Shown one piece after another: positions 51,687-60,404 of a stretch of DNA of 64,000 bases. The stretch is from Hymenobacter sp. PAMC 26628 (GTDB taxonomy: Bacteria > Bacteroidota > Bacteroidia > Cytophagales > Hymenobacteraceae): positions 5,022,001-5,086,000 of the forward strand of contig NZ_CP014304.1 in the NCBI RefSeq assembly GCF_001562275.1, given 5' to 3'. The notes below the pieces were generated by a model. It made no database searches and was not told the origin of the DNA. It saw nothing but the letters and a program-made list of their open reading frames with translations. Numbering within the stretch: position 1 is the stretch's first letter; every line of letters begins with the position of its first letter. The translations under genes and the position numbers were made by a program.

Positions 51687-52123
51687 CGTGTTAGGTGGTT
51701 TCTGTAAGGAAAGAAGGCACTAGTTGTACCCTCGCAAAGGTCCGGTGCCCCACCCGCGCCTGACCTATACAAAACCCGGCTTTTTGAACACAAAACCCGG
51801 CGTGCGGTAGCCAGGGAAAGGTGGAAGTACAACCCGAGGGGCTGCGCAGCCTGCGCAAGCCTTCCAAAACTGCCCCGAAGGGAGCTTAGCGTCATCCTAT
51901 GTTTGGGCCGTGGCCTAACTTGTAGGAGCCAGCAGCGACAGGAAGGAATAAGATGGATTAGCGTAAAGGGCCGTTTGAGCCCGTCTAAAATGAGAATCCC
52001 CTTTCTGTTCCAGGGCGACATTGGACAGTTCCATAAGGCCGCAGAGCCTGTATTAGGATTGAGAATTGCTGCCTGGAAAGCGCTACGGTTGCTTGTTTCT
52101 TTTTTCACTTATTCCCATGCCCC
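51687..52123. other. Intergenic region upstream of IS110 gene
   Basis: 437 bp. It contains the right copy of the 57-bp inverted repeat (51839-51895). The 230 bp after it, up to the IS110 start codon, have no ORF but several short dyads. In IS110-type elements the non-coding end next to the transposase can encode the guide (bridge) RNA, so part of this may be IS DNA; the exact left end cannot be placed. Confidence 0.4.
51839..51895. repeat. 57-bp inverted repeat, right copy
   Basis: Inverted copy of 47434-47490 with one mismatch. It contains small hairpins (CCCTTCGGGG; CTGCGCAGCCTGCGCA). It could be a dispersed intergenic repeat or the ends of a 4.4-kb composite. Confidence 0.8.
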
Positions 52124-52187
52124 ATGAATCAACCAGCACCTATTGTCGGCATTGACGTGAGCAAAGCCTCCCTGGCCGTCTGTTATC

Positions 52188-53308
52188 AACTGATGTTACG
52201 CGCTAAATTAAGGTTTGCCCCTTTCACTGCTTGCCGCCATGACCTGCACGCTGGACTTATACACGGATTATCTGATTAGCTCGACGGGTCAAACCTCGGC
52301 CACGGGTTTGTCGCGGTTGCTGGGCGGGGCGGTGAGCCACGACCAGGTGACGCGCTGGCTCAGTGGCTCGTACCTGGATTCCGAGCAGGTCTGGCGGCAA
52401 GCCAAGCCGCTGATTCGCCGGGCCGAGCAGCAGCGGCCGGCCGACGAGTTTGCGGTGCTTATCGTCGACGATTCTGTCCTGGAGAAGGCGCACACCGACC
52501 CCAGCGCCCTGATTTGTACGCACTGGGACCACGGCCAGGGCCGCTTTGTCAAGGGGCTTAACTTCGTGAGCCTGCTCTACCAGGCCGGCGCGTTGGCCGT
52601 GCCCATCGCCGTGGAACTCATCGAAAAAACCGAGGCCGTCTGGGACGCCAAAACCCAGCAAACCAAAGCCAAAAGCAAGTACACCAAGAACGAGCACCTG
52701 CGGGCCATGCTGCGCGTGGCCCAGCAGCAAGTGGCCTATCGGTACCTGCTGGCCGACAGTTGGTACGCCTCGGCCGAAAACCTGAATGCCGTGCGGGCCC
52801 TGGGCCACCACTTCGTCGTGGCGCTCGAATCCTCGCGCACGGTGGCCTTGAGCGAGGCCGCGCGGGCGCAAGGCCGGTTTCAGGCCGTCGATACCCTTGT
52901 TTTTCCCGAGGAGCAGCCCCTGCGCGTCTTTTTGCGGTCCGTCCAACCGGCGGTGCTCGTGACCAGGCAAGTCTTTACAAACAAAGACGGTTCGCAGGGC
53001 GTGCTCTACCTGGTCAGCAGCGACACGACCCTGAACCAAGCCCAGTTGGCGGCGATTTACCAGAGACGGTGGAAAGTCGAAGAATACCACAAATCCCTCA
53101 AACAGAATGCGTCGATGGGCAAGTCGCCCACCAAAACGCCCGACACCCAAGCCAATCATTTTTTTGCCGCTATTCTGGCTTACACCAAGTTAGAAGCGCT
53201 CAAACTCAAGTGCGGCATTGGGCATTTTCGCTTGAAAGCACAACTATATTTGACCGGACTCAAAGCCATGTACCAGCAATTAGCCCAATTCACCGCGTAA
53301 TATCAGTT
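52188..53308 (+). mobile_element. IS4/IS701-like element inserted in the IS110 gene
   Basis: 1121 bp bounded by AACTGATGTTACGCG (52188) and CGCGTAATATCAGTT (ending 53308), inverted repeats with one mismatch. It contains one full transposase. It interrupts the IS110 transposase after about codon 21. A clear target duplication could not be read. Confidence 0.75.
52239..53300 (+). CDS. DDE transposase, IS4/IS701-like
   Basis: 353 residues from ATG 52239 (MTCTLDLYTDYLISSTGQTS). An N-terminal HTH-like region (SHDQVTRWLSGSYLDSEQVW) precedes a DDE nuclease with Asp in LIVDDSVLEK, Asp in YLLADSWYAS and Glu in WKVEEYHKSLKQ (the YREK-like region). It appears intact and thus potentially active. The family is assigned from the motif pattern; IS4 against IS701 cannot be decided here. 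Confidence 0.75.
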   Translation: MTCTLDLYTDYLISSTGQTSATGLSRLLGGAVSHDQVTRWLSGSYLDSEQVWRQAKPLIRRAEQQRPADEFAVLIVDDSVLEKAHTDPSALICTHWDHGQGRFVKGLNFVSLLYQAGALAVPIAVELIEKTEAVWDAKTQQTKAKSKYTKNEHLRAMLRVAQQQVAYRYLLADSWYASAENLNAVRALGHHFVVALESSRTVALSEAARAQGRFQAVDTLVFPEEQPLRVFLRSVQPAVLVTRQVFTNKDGSQGVLYLVSSDTTLNQAQLAAIYQRRWKVEEYHKSLKQNASMGKSPTKTPDTQANHFFAAILAYTKLEALKLKCGIGHFRLKAQLYLTGLKAMYQQLAQFTA

Positions 53309-54810
53309 AATTAATGGCGGATAAGCTCCAGCACCTGGAAGTGAGCAATTCGAAAGCCGGCTTCCAACAGCTCATTCGCCGTTGTGGCATGGCCTGCTGC
53401 TACGTGATGGAGGCCACGGGCGTCTAGTATCTATCGTTGGCCTATTATCTGGTCGAGCACGGCGCGCAAGTAGCCGTGCTGAATCCGTTGGTGGTCCGGC
53501 GCTTTATCCAAATGCACCTGGGCAAAGGCAAAAGCGACCGCAAGGATGCCCAGTGGTTGTTGCGCTATGGGCAGCAACAGCCCTTGCCGGGCTGGCAGCC
53601 GGAGGCCCCCATCCTGGTGGAGTGCCGGCAATTAGAGCAGGTGATGGAGCAGTTTATCCGGCAGCGGACCATGGTGAGCAATTCGTTGCAAGGCTTGCAA
53701 CACCAGCCCGTGGTCAGTGCCATCGCCCGCAAACGGCTGCAACAGACGCTCAAGCTCCTCGACCAGCAAATCCAGGCGCTGGAAGCTGAACTACTGGCCT
53801 TGTTGGAGCAGCACTATGCCCGTAAAATGCCGCTGCTTTGCTCCATCCCGGGTATTGGCCGCAAGACGGCCGCCCAATTGCTGCTCTTCGCCAAGGGCTT
53901 CGCGCAAGTGGAGAACTACCGGCAGCTCATTGCCAAGGCCGGGCTGTGCCCGCGTGAGTACAGCTCGGGCAGCAGTGTACGGGGCAAGACGCGCATCACG
54001 CGCATGGGCGGAGGCTTAATCCGCAGCAAGCTCTTCATGAGCAGCTTCGCCGCCAAACAGTCGAACGCGGCCTGCAAAGCACTCTATGACCGCCTGGTGG
54101 CTAAAGGCAAGAATGGGAAAGTCGCCCTGGTGGCTGTCTGCAACAAACTGCTTAAGCAGGCTTGTGCTACCATCCAGTCGGGGATTCCCTATCAAGCAGA
54201 TTTTAGCTCAAATCTTGCCCCCAGCCCTTGACTTTTAACACAGTTCATTTTATCTGAGGTGGTCGGGTCCAAATGGACAGGGAGCTAAGGTAGGTTAAAG
54301 CGCTAGTGGAGTTCGATTTCGAGCGGGGTGCAGTAGCCCAGGGCCGAGTGCAGGCGCTGGGTGTTGTCGTAGTGGTCGAGGTATTCGGCCAGTTCCAGGC
54401 GCGCTTCTTCCAGGTCAGCAAAGCAAGCCCCGCGGGGCAGTAGCTCGGTTTTGAGCGTACTCCAGCCGCTCTCAGCCAAGGCGTTGTCATACGGATTACC
54501 GGGCCGGCTCAGGCTAGCAATGGCCTGGGTGCGGTCCAGCAGCTGAGTAAAGGCGTCGCTGGTGTACTGGCTACCGCGGTCGGCGTGCACGAGCAGGCCA
54601 GGCGGGGGCTGACAAACGGCCACGGCCCGGTTAAAAGCAGTCAAAATCAGGTCCGTGTGCAATGACTCGCTCACGTGCCAGCCCACCACGCGCCGGGAAA
54701 AGGCATCGCGCCAGCACGCCAGGTACGCCCACTGCCCCGTGGCCAGGGCCAGGTAGGTGATGTCGCCGACCCAGATTTGATTCGGGGCCGTGGCGGCGGG
54801 CCAGGTAGCT

Positions 54811-55737
54811 AACCCAAGTTGCGGCCTATAAGCCGACTTGGTCCAGGACGTGAGCAAAGATGAAAAAGGCAATTTTTAAGGCAAAGCCAGCGGCTGTCAC
54901 GGCGTGAATCTGCTTGGGAAAGCGGGCGGTGAGCTGACTGAAACAGGTTTCAATACCCTTCCGAAAATACTGTATCAGAAAGCGCTGCGCCGGATGCTGG
55001 GGCCGTTTGCTATTCTGGCGGCGGGCGGTTTGCTGCTGGCTCCCGCTAGCCTCGTTGAAGAGGTCTTCGGCCAGGTAGTCCGTGTAGCCGGCATCGGTGT
55101 AGAGGACGCTGCCGGCGGGTAAGTCCAGGGCCAGGCCGCGCCGGCCGGTCTGCTCCGACTCGGCCCCGGCGTGGATGTAAAACTCGACCGGTACGCCGTC
55201 GCTGGTGGCCACGACCTGTACCTTGAGGCCATAAAACCAGCTGCGCTTGCTGGCGCAACGGCCGTGATACGCCTTGCCCGTCAGCCGCTTACCGCGTGGA
55301 ATGCGCGTATTGTGGCACACGGCCACCGGAAACGAGTCCAGCACGTAGCGGGCTTCGGGGTGCAGCTGTTTAAGTACCTCGCCTACCAGGGCAAAGAGGG
55401 CCAGCAACGTGTCAGTGAGCGCATGCAAGCGGCGGGTGAAGCCACCCTTATCCAACCGGTTCTGGCCCCCGTGCTGCTCCATGTAGTGCTTGGCTACTAC
55501 CAGGTTGCCGCCACCAGGGCCGTCGTCAGCACCTGCGCATCGGTCAAGCGCCGACTCGAAGCCGGTGGCCGCGTATCAGCAGGGCGGGTAAAGCGTAGTA
55601 AATCATCGAGTACGCAGTACATTGCAATGGTCTGTTCGCGCATGGTCAGCAGGAGTTTGGGAGGTCAGAGACCCAAACCTAGTCTGTTCAGGCCGAACAA
55701 ACTTTTTTTATGACTCCACTACTCCGCAACTTGGGTT
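54811..55737 (-). mobile_element. IS982-family element nested in IS3 OrfB
   Basis: 927 bp with inverted ends AACCCAAGTTGCGG (54811) and CCGCAACTTGGGTT (ending 55737), like IS982 termini. Inserted between the AAANKLA and TWPAAT codons of OrfB. Its transposase is frameshifted, so the nest is probably inert. Confidence 0.8.
54826..55643 (-). pseudogene. IS982 transposase with frameshift
   Basis: Starts at 55643 (MREQTIAMYCVLDDLLRFTR) and reads to VAATW then two stops near 55495-55510. The proper frame resumes as GGNLVVAKHYMEQHGGQNRL and runs to the end at 54826. A deletion of about a dozen bases around the expected YFGGN explains the shift. IS982 hallmarks follow: YVLDSFPVAVCHNTRIPR, LTGKAYHGRCASKR, LYTDAGYTDY and a late Glu in FRKGIETCFSQL. 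Confidence 0.8.
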
Positions 55738-56102
55738 TGCTAGCTTGTTAGCAGCAGCTACGGCTTGCGGGTCGGCCTGGGTAGTGCGTGGGGGCCGCGT
55801 GCTGGTGCGAGTACTGAGCGCGCGTAAGCCGCTGGCGCTGAGCCAACCGCGCAGCCGCTGCCGGCCTACTTCATGGCCTTCGCGGCGCAGCTGGGCCCGT
55901 AGTCGGCGCTGACCGTAGCGGCCGGCGTGGGTGGTAAACACGCGCTGGGCCGCCACTTGCCAAGCAGGAAGCGCTTGCTCGGCCGCCGACGCGGGTGCCC
56001 GCTTGCACCGCGCGTGGTACCCGCTGGGACTAACGCCTAGCAGCTGGCACTGCTGCCGTACGGGCCAGCAATGGACATGTAAGGCAATGAAGGTGAAGCG
56101 TT

Positions 56103-56411
56103 TCATCGGCCCGTCGGTTGCGAAAAGATGGTCAGCGCTTTTTTTAAAATGTCGCGCTCCATTTCGGCGCGCGCCAGTTGGGCCCGCAACTGCTTGTTTT
56201 CTTGCTCCAGCGCTTCGCTACCCACTGGACGAGCGGCTTGCGCGCGGGCCGCCCGCACCCACTTGTCCAACACGGCCTCGCTCATGCCCAACGCCTGGGC
56301 GACCCGCGCCGCCATCTGCCCATCTTGGTTCACGCGGCGGACCGCCTCGCTCCGAAACGCTGCATCATACTTGGTTCGTGGCCGTTTACCGGCTGATTTT
56401 TCTGCTTCCAT
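56103..56411 (-). CDS. IS3-family OrfA (HTH) protein
   Basis: 102 residues. HTH_Tnp_1 domain (KYDAAFRSEAVRRVNQDGQM, QALGMSEAVLDKWVRA) followed by a leucine-zipper coiled coil (EALEQENKQLRAQLARAEME) ending in the family signature RDILKKAL. It binds the IS ends and joins with OrfB by frameshift. The gene is intact, although its partner OrfB is interrupted. Confidence 0.88.
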   Translation of the reverse strand: MEAEKSAGKRPRTKYDAAFRSEAVRRVNQDGQMAARVAQALGMSEAVLDKWVRAARAQAARPVGSEALEQENKQLRAQLARAEMERDILKKALTIFSQPTGR

Positions 56412-56500
56412 GACAGGGGAAAGTTACTTTCTCCGTGTCCATTCCTACCCGACCACCTCAATCCCCCCGCTGTTATAAGAAGGCCTAACAACGATTATTG

Positions 56501-56611
56501 GAGAACAAAAAAAAGGGTGGGGCAATCCTAGATTGGTAAAAATGGCCGTTTGCTGCGCTTCCGCAGGAGGCTGCCAACAAACAGGATTGCCCCACATTTT
56601 TTGATGCCCTC
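56501..56611. mobile_element. MITE-like palindromic repeat, copy B
   Basis: Ends share GTGGGGCAATCCT and its complement AGGATTGCCCCAC, with A-rich tips matching the AGCATCAAAAAGTGTGGGGC family less exactly than copies A and C. It has an internal stem (GCCGTTTG / CCAACAAAC). It lies between the IS3 element and a metallo-beta-lactamase-fold gene. Confidence 0.7.
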
Positions 56612-56652
56612 TTGTTTAATTGACCAGTTGAAACGTAGTCATTGGTTTGTCC

Positions 56653-57654
56653 TTATTGCCCCGTGCCCTTGAGGCTGTAATTAATGGGTACCCACTCGTA
56701 GCCCTGGCCGGCGGGGCGCACGTGGCCGATGCCGGGGAAGGACGTGTGGGCAAGCGCCACCCAGTAACCCAGCCGGGCCGCATCGGCGGCGGCCTGCTGG
56801 CGGGTGGCCGCCGAGCGGGCCTGGTCGGTGTCGCCGAGCAAGCTCACGGCGGGCTGGGGCAGCTGCACGGCCACCGCGTGCAGCACGTCGCCCAAAAAAG
56901 CCAGCTTCTGGCCCTGGCTGGCCAGTACGTAGCTGGTGTGGCCGGGCGTGTGGCCGGGGGCCGGCTGGGCTTGCAGGCCCGGGAAAAGCGTGATGGCCCC
57001 CGTGAAAGCCTGCACCTTGCCCGCCGCCTGGTAAGGGACAAGCGCGGCGCGGGCCGCCAGAAAGTAAGGGCGGGCCGATGCCGGGGCCTGCTGTACGCGC
57101 GCGTCACTCAGGCAATAATCCAGGTCGGCTTGGCTGACGTGCAGCGTGGCGTTGGGGAACACGCGCTGCCCACCCGTCACCAGGCCCCCGGCGTGGTCGG
57201 AGTGCAGGTGGGTGAGCAGCACATCTGTCACCTGCTCCGGCTGGTAGCCGGCTGCCCGCAGCCCGGCCAGCAAATGGCCCGTAGTGGGGCCCAGCAAATC
57301 GCCGGCCCCGGTATCGATTAGCACAAGGCGCGTCCCTAATTCCAGGAGGTAGCCGTTGTCGGAGCCTTCGACCGGCGAGGTAAGGTCGGCGCGGGCCAGC
57401 CGTCGGTCTACCTCGGCGGGGGTAGTGTGCGTCAGGATGTCGCGGAACGGGTACGGCACGGTGCCGTCGGCCAGCGCCGTGACGAGCACGGCCCCCAGCC
57501 GCATCCGGTAGTAACCGGGCTGCGCCAGCAGCGCGGGGGCGGCGGGTTGCTGGGCGGCGGCCCCGTGCGCCCAGCAGCCAGCGGCGAGCAGCAAGCCCAC
57601 CCGCCGGGCCAGAAGTCCCAGCCGGAGTCGAATTACAAACGAAGAAGTCCTCAT
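56653..57654 (-). CDS. Secreted metallo-beta-lactamase-fold hydrolase
   Basis: 333 residues from ATG 57654 (MRTSSFVIRLRLGLLARRVG), with a twin-Arg-like basic region, a hydrophobic core and a probable cleavage near AHGAAAQQ. The metal site is HLHSDH (H149, H151, D153, H154), with a later GHTPGHTSYV and FLGDVLHAV. It matches the quorum-quenching/YtnP-like MBL group. It probably hydrolyses a lactone or ester in the periplasm. The start overlaps the stop of the SnoaL-like gene (ATGA), showing coupling. Confidence 0.85.
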   Translation of the reverse strand: MRTSSFVIRLRLGLLARRVGLLLAAGCWAHGAAAQQPAAPALLAQPGYYRMRLGAVLVTALADGTVPYPFRDILTHTTPAEVDRRLARADLTSPVEGSDNGYLLELGTRLVLIDTGAGDLLGPTTGHLLAGLRAAGYQPEQVTDVLLTHLHSDHAGGLVTGGQRVFPNATLHVSQADLDYCLSDARVQQAPASARPYFLAARAALVPYQAAGKVQAFTGAITLFPGLQAQPAPGHTPGHTSYVLASQGQKLAFLGDVLHAVAVQLPQPAVSLLGDTDQARSAATRQQAAADAARLGYWVALAHTSFPGIGHVRPAGQGYEWVPINYSLKGTGQ

Positions 57655-58139
57655 GGGCGGGCGGGTACGCGGTGTAGCAGCTCCATATAGGCCAGCAGGT
57701 CGAGGTAGGCAACGGTTCGGACAATCTGGCCGCCCTTCAGGGTCATCAGCAGGCAATATGTATTGTGGTAGGGCTTACCGTCGTTGGCCGTGCCGGTGCC
57801 ATCGAAGGTGGCGATAACCTCATCACCCTCGGCGTAGAGCTGCTGGAGCCGGGGTACAAAGGGCGTGGACAGCCGCTGGAACAGGGGCGTAACCGTGGCG
57901 TCGATGAACTGCTGCTTGCTGGTGTACGTCTTCGAAAGCAGGGAGCTGCCGGTTAGCGTCCACTGCGCGTTCGGGGCAAGTAAGTCGTACAACGTGCCCT
58001 TGCCCTGGGTCCACTTGGCAAAAGTCTGCCGGATTAATTGTTTGTTCCGGGCTTCGGTAGCGGTCGGCGTTTGCGCCCGCGCCAGGGCGGGCAGGCAGAC
58101 GGCGGCCAGCGCCACCCCCCACCAAAAGGTCTTGCTCAT
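57651..58139 (-). CDS. Secreted SnoaL/NTF2-like protein
   Basis: 162 residues with signal peptide MSKTFWWGVALAAVCLPALA and cleavage near ARAQT. The mature part is a cone-shaped NTF2-like fold (IRQTFAKWTQGKGTLYDLL, NAQWTLTGSSLLSKTY, NTYCLLMTLKGGQIVRTV). Members act as isomerases, cyclases or binding proteins; activity here is unknown. It is translationally coupled to the metallo-hydrolase and followed upstream by an AraC gene on the same strand (92 bp). Confidence 0.82.
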   Translation of the reverse strand: MSKTFWWGVALAAVCLPALARAQTPTATEARNKQLIRQTFAKWTQGKGTLYDLLAPNAQWTLTGSSLLSKTYTSKQQFIDATVTPLFQRLSTPFVPRLQQLYAEGDEVIATFDGTGTANDGKPYHNTYCLLMTLKGGQIVRTVAYLDLLAYMELLHRVPARP

Positions 58140-58231
58140 ACTTTGCGGAGATTAATTGGTTCGTAATGGAGCAAAAGTACCGGCCTGCGCTACGGGTAGA
58201 GCTACAAAATCCAAGCAAAAAGCTGCGAAAA

Positions 58232-59137
58232 TCAAAGCGTCCGGCGGAAGGCGTTCGGGGTCGTGCGGGTGTGCTTGCGGAAGAAGTTGATGAAGTGCGG
58301 CAGTTCCTCGAAACCTAGGCACCAGCCGATGTCGGATACTGACCACACCGTATGCCGCAACAGGCTCCGGGCTTCCTGCATGAGGCGGGCGGCGAGCAGG
58401 GCCGATGTGGTTTGCCCGGTGGTTTCCTTCAGCGCCTTATTGAGGTGGTTGACGTGGATGGCCAGTTGGGCGGCAAACTCGACCGGGAAGCGCAGGCGCA
58501 CCCGCTGCCCCGGCGACTCAATCGGAAACTGCCGCTCCAGCAATTCCATAAACAGGGCGGCGATGCGGGTGGGGGCATTGGGGTGCTGATGCCGGGCCGC
58601 GGCCGGTTGCAGGCGCTGGGCCATGTGAATTAAATCGAGCGTCGCGTTGCGCAACACGTCGTACTTGAACAGGTAGTCGGATTCCAGCTCGGCCACCATG
58701 CTGGCAAAAACGGCATCGGCGGCCTGGTACTGCGCGTCGGTGAGCTGAAACACCACCTGCCCGCCGGGTCGGAACAGCGGGTACTCGGCCAGGGCCAGCG
58801 GCGCGTGCCGCAGCAGAAAGTCCTCGGTGAAAATGCAGAACATTCCGGTCTGCTCCTCGTCGTGCAGCTCCCAGTGATAAGGCACCAGCGGGTTGCTGAA
58901 AACCAGCGCGTTTTTTTCAACGCGCACCGACCGGTTGGCGTAGTGGTAGGTGTTGTCGCCCGAAATCAGGGTAATCTTGTAAAACTGCTGGCGGCTGAAA
59001 GAAGAGCACCGCGCCTTGCCTTCGTCCAGGTCTGCCCACCGCAGCACGTTGAAATGCCCCACCTCCTGCTGAATGGCCGTGGGCATCAGCGCCAGGTGCG
59101 CTCGGTAGAATTCTTCGATGTTCTGCGGCTTTTCCAT
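58232..59137 (-). CDS. AraC-family transcriptional regulator
   Basis: 301 residues. Cupin-like N-terminal domain (FYKITLISGDNTYHYANRSV, NALVFSNPLVPYHWELH) and C-terminal HTH pair (FAAQLAIHVNHLNKALKETTG; WCLGFEELPHFINFFRKHTR). It is upstream of the SnoaL-like and metallo-hydrolase genes on one strand and is their probable regulator. Confidence 0.87.
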   Translation of the reverse strand: MEKPQNIEEFYRAHLALMPTAIQQEVGHFNVLRWADLDEGKARCSSFSRQQFYKITLISGDNTYHYANRSVRVEKNALVFSNPLVPYHWELHDEEQTGMFCIFTEDFLLRHAPLALAEYPLFRPGGQVVFQLTDAQYQAADAVFASMVAELESDYLFKYDVLRNATLDLIHMAQRLQPAAARHQHPNAPTRIAALFMELLERQFPIESPGQRVRLRFPVEFAAQLAIHVNHLNKALKETTGQTTSALLAARLMQEARSLLRHTVWSVSDIGWCLGFEELPHFINFFRKHTRTTPNAFRRTL

Positions 59138-59473
59138 GTTCTAAAGCTACAAAAATCAAATCAACTCCTGGATTCACAGTTCCAGCACGGGTGGGCATTT
59201 CTCGCGCGCCCTCTACCTAAGGTTTTGTTAAGTAATTAGGGAAAACCCTTCAAGTCGGCAGTTATCCCCTACAATGGTTTCAGCATCAGTGTACAGGTAG
59301 CCGTAGCGCGAATTTTATAGCTCGCGGCTCCGGCCGATGACGCGAGCGGCCCGCGAACGCGAACTACAAAATTCGCGCTACCGTACGCCGGCCCCCACAC
59401 TGCTGTATTGGCTTAACAACACCCCAAGGTTCAGCATCATATTCCGGGGCTTTACACCCCTGACAGGCAGCCG
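59138..59473. other. Intergenic region with palindrome and terminator-repeat remnant
   Basis: 336 bp without a gene. It holds the palindrome GTAGCGCGAATTTTATAG (59303-59320) / CTACAAAATTCGCGCTAC (59364-59381), one mismatch, with GC-rich inner arms. CTTAACAACACCC at about 59412-59424 matches one tip of the 69-bp palindromes and may be a degraded end. Confidence 0.5.
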
Positions 59474-60394
59474 TCAGTTGAACGACTGGCGGTATTCCAG
59501 CGGGGTCTGGTTGGTTTTGTTTTTGAACAGCTTACTAAAGGACTGGGGGTACTCGAATCCCAGTTGATACGCTATTTCACTCACGGCCAGTTCGGTAGTA
59601 GTCAAAACGTGTTTGGCGTGGGCTAGCAGCTTCTCGTGAATAAGCTGCTGCGCGGTCTGCCCGGTTAACTGCTTCAGGCAGTCACTTAAGTACTTGGGCG
59701 ACAGGTGGAGCTGCTCGGCCAGTAGGCCAACGGTTGGCAGGCCTTCGAGAAGGTCTTGCTGGGTGAAATGCTGGTGTAAAAGCAATTCCACCTTGCGCAG
59801 CAGCTCGTGGTTGTTCGGTTTGCGGGTGATAAACTGCCGGTTGACGTAGCGCTGGCAGTAAGTCAGCAGCAGTTCCAGATGGAGGATAAGCACCGCTTGG
59901 CTCAGGTGGTCGAGGGGCCGGTTGGCTTCCTGCTCCACCTGCCGCAGCAGCCCTTCGATGGCGTCCTGTTCTTCCGCCGACAGCAACAGGGCTTCATTCA
60001 CGGCGTACTCAAAAAAGCCGTAGTCGTTGATTGTCTGGCTGAGCGGGTGGCCCCGTAAAAAATCGGGGTGGACCAACAGCAGCCAGCCCGCCGCCGGCAG
60101 CACGGCACCGGGCTCCAAAATGACCACCTGCTTGGGCGCAAAGAACGACATGACGCCTTCGCCAAAGTCGTAGGGGGTTTGCCCGTACTGCAGCTTGCAG
60201 GGGCAGTCCTTTTTCAAGGTAATCTGGTACAAGTCGGAAATCAGCCGCACCCGCTGCGTCACGGCGGCGGGCGGCAGGTCTTCAAAGCGCAGGATGCTGA
60301 ACAGCGGGTGCTTGAGCCGCGCCGCTACGCCCGCTAGCTGAAGCTGCGCCGCCACCGACGGCACCTGAATGGTTATGGTTTCTTCCCTGCTCAT
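59474..60394 (-). CDS. AraC-family transcriptional regulator
   Basis: 306 residues. Cupin-like domain (PYDFGEGVMSFFAPKQVVIL, GWLLLVHPDFLRGHPLSQ) and HTH pair (LAEQLHLSPKYLSDCLKQLTG; YQLGFEYPQSFSKLFKNKTN). Close in sequence and layout to the AraC protein at 49688-50620, so the two are recent paralogues or share an ancestor. It is 10 bp downstream of an SDR gene on the same strand, so it probably regulates it within one operon. Confidence 0.88.
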   Translation of the reverse strand: MSREETITIQVPSVAAQLQLAGVAARLKHPLFSILRFEDLPPAAVTQRVRLISDLYQITLKKDCPCKLQYGQTPYDFGEGVMSFFAPKQVVILEPGAVLPAAGWLLLVHPDFLRGHPLSQTINDYGFFEYAVNEALLLSAEEQDAIEGLLRQVEQEANRPLDHLSQAVLILHLELLLTYCQRYVNRQFITRKPNNHELLRKVELLLHQHFTQQDLLEGLPTVGLLAEQLHLSPKYLSDCLKQLTGQTAQQLIHEKLLAHAKHVLTTTELAVSEIAYQLGFEYPQSFSKLFKNKTNQTPLEYRQSFN

Positions 60395-60404
60395 GCGTGC
60401 TGCG

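Larger units (their letters stand above)
52124..54231 (+). pseudogene. IS110-family transposase, split by an IS and carrying a nonsense codon
   Basis: ATG 52124 gives MNQPAPIVGIDVSKASLAVC, the DEDD RuvC-like start of IS110 recombinases. After CYQL the frame is interrupted by another IS (52188-53308). It continues as MADKLQHLEVSNSKAGFQQL and has TAG at 53425-53427 in ATGV*YLSLAYYL. The rest (LNPLVVRRFIQMHLGKGKSD, LCSIPGIGRKTAAQLLL with the HhH region, REYSSGSSVRGKTRI of the Tnp_20 domain) is intact to the stop at 54231. Joined it would be about 340 residues. Confidence 0.85.
54303..56106 (-). pseudogene. IS3 OrfB transposase, split by IS982
   Basis: The N-terminal part (56106 to about 55738) begins MKRFTFIALHVHCWPVRQQC and includes the HTH_21 region (SPSGYHARCKR, YGQRRLRAQL). 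It stops at the IS982 border after AAANKLA. The C-terminal part (about 54810-54303) resumes TWPAATAPNQIWVGDITYLA and holds the integrase core: Asp in GDITYLA, Asp in HADRGSQYTS, Glu region ALAESGWSTLKTE. The start overlaps the OrfA stop as ATGA, the arrangement used for programmed frameshifting or coupling in IS3. Confidence 0.82.
54255..56460 (-). mobile_element. IS3-family element, itself interrupted by IS982
   Basis: Ends TGAGGTGGTCGGGT (54255) and ACCCGACCACCTCA (56460) are inverted repeats, flanked by ATC on both sides, the 3-bp duplication usual for IS3. It is 2206 bp, or about 1.28 kb without the inserted IS982. It encodes OrfA (56103-56411) and OrfB (split at 54811-55737). It lies 23 bp after the IS110 stop. 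Confidence 0.85.
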
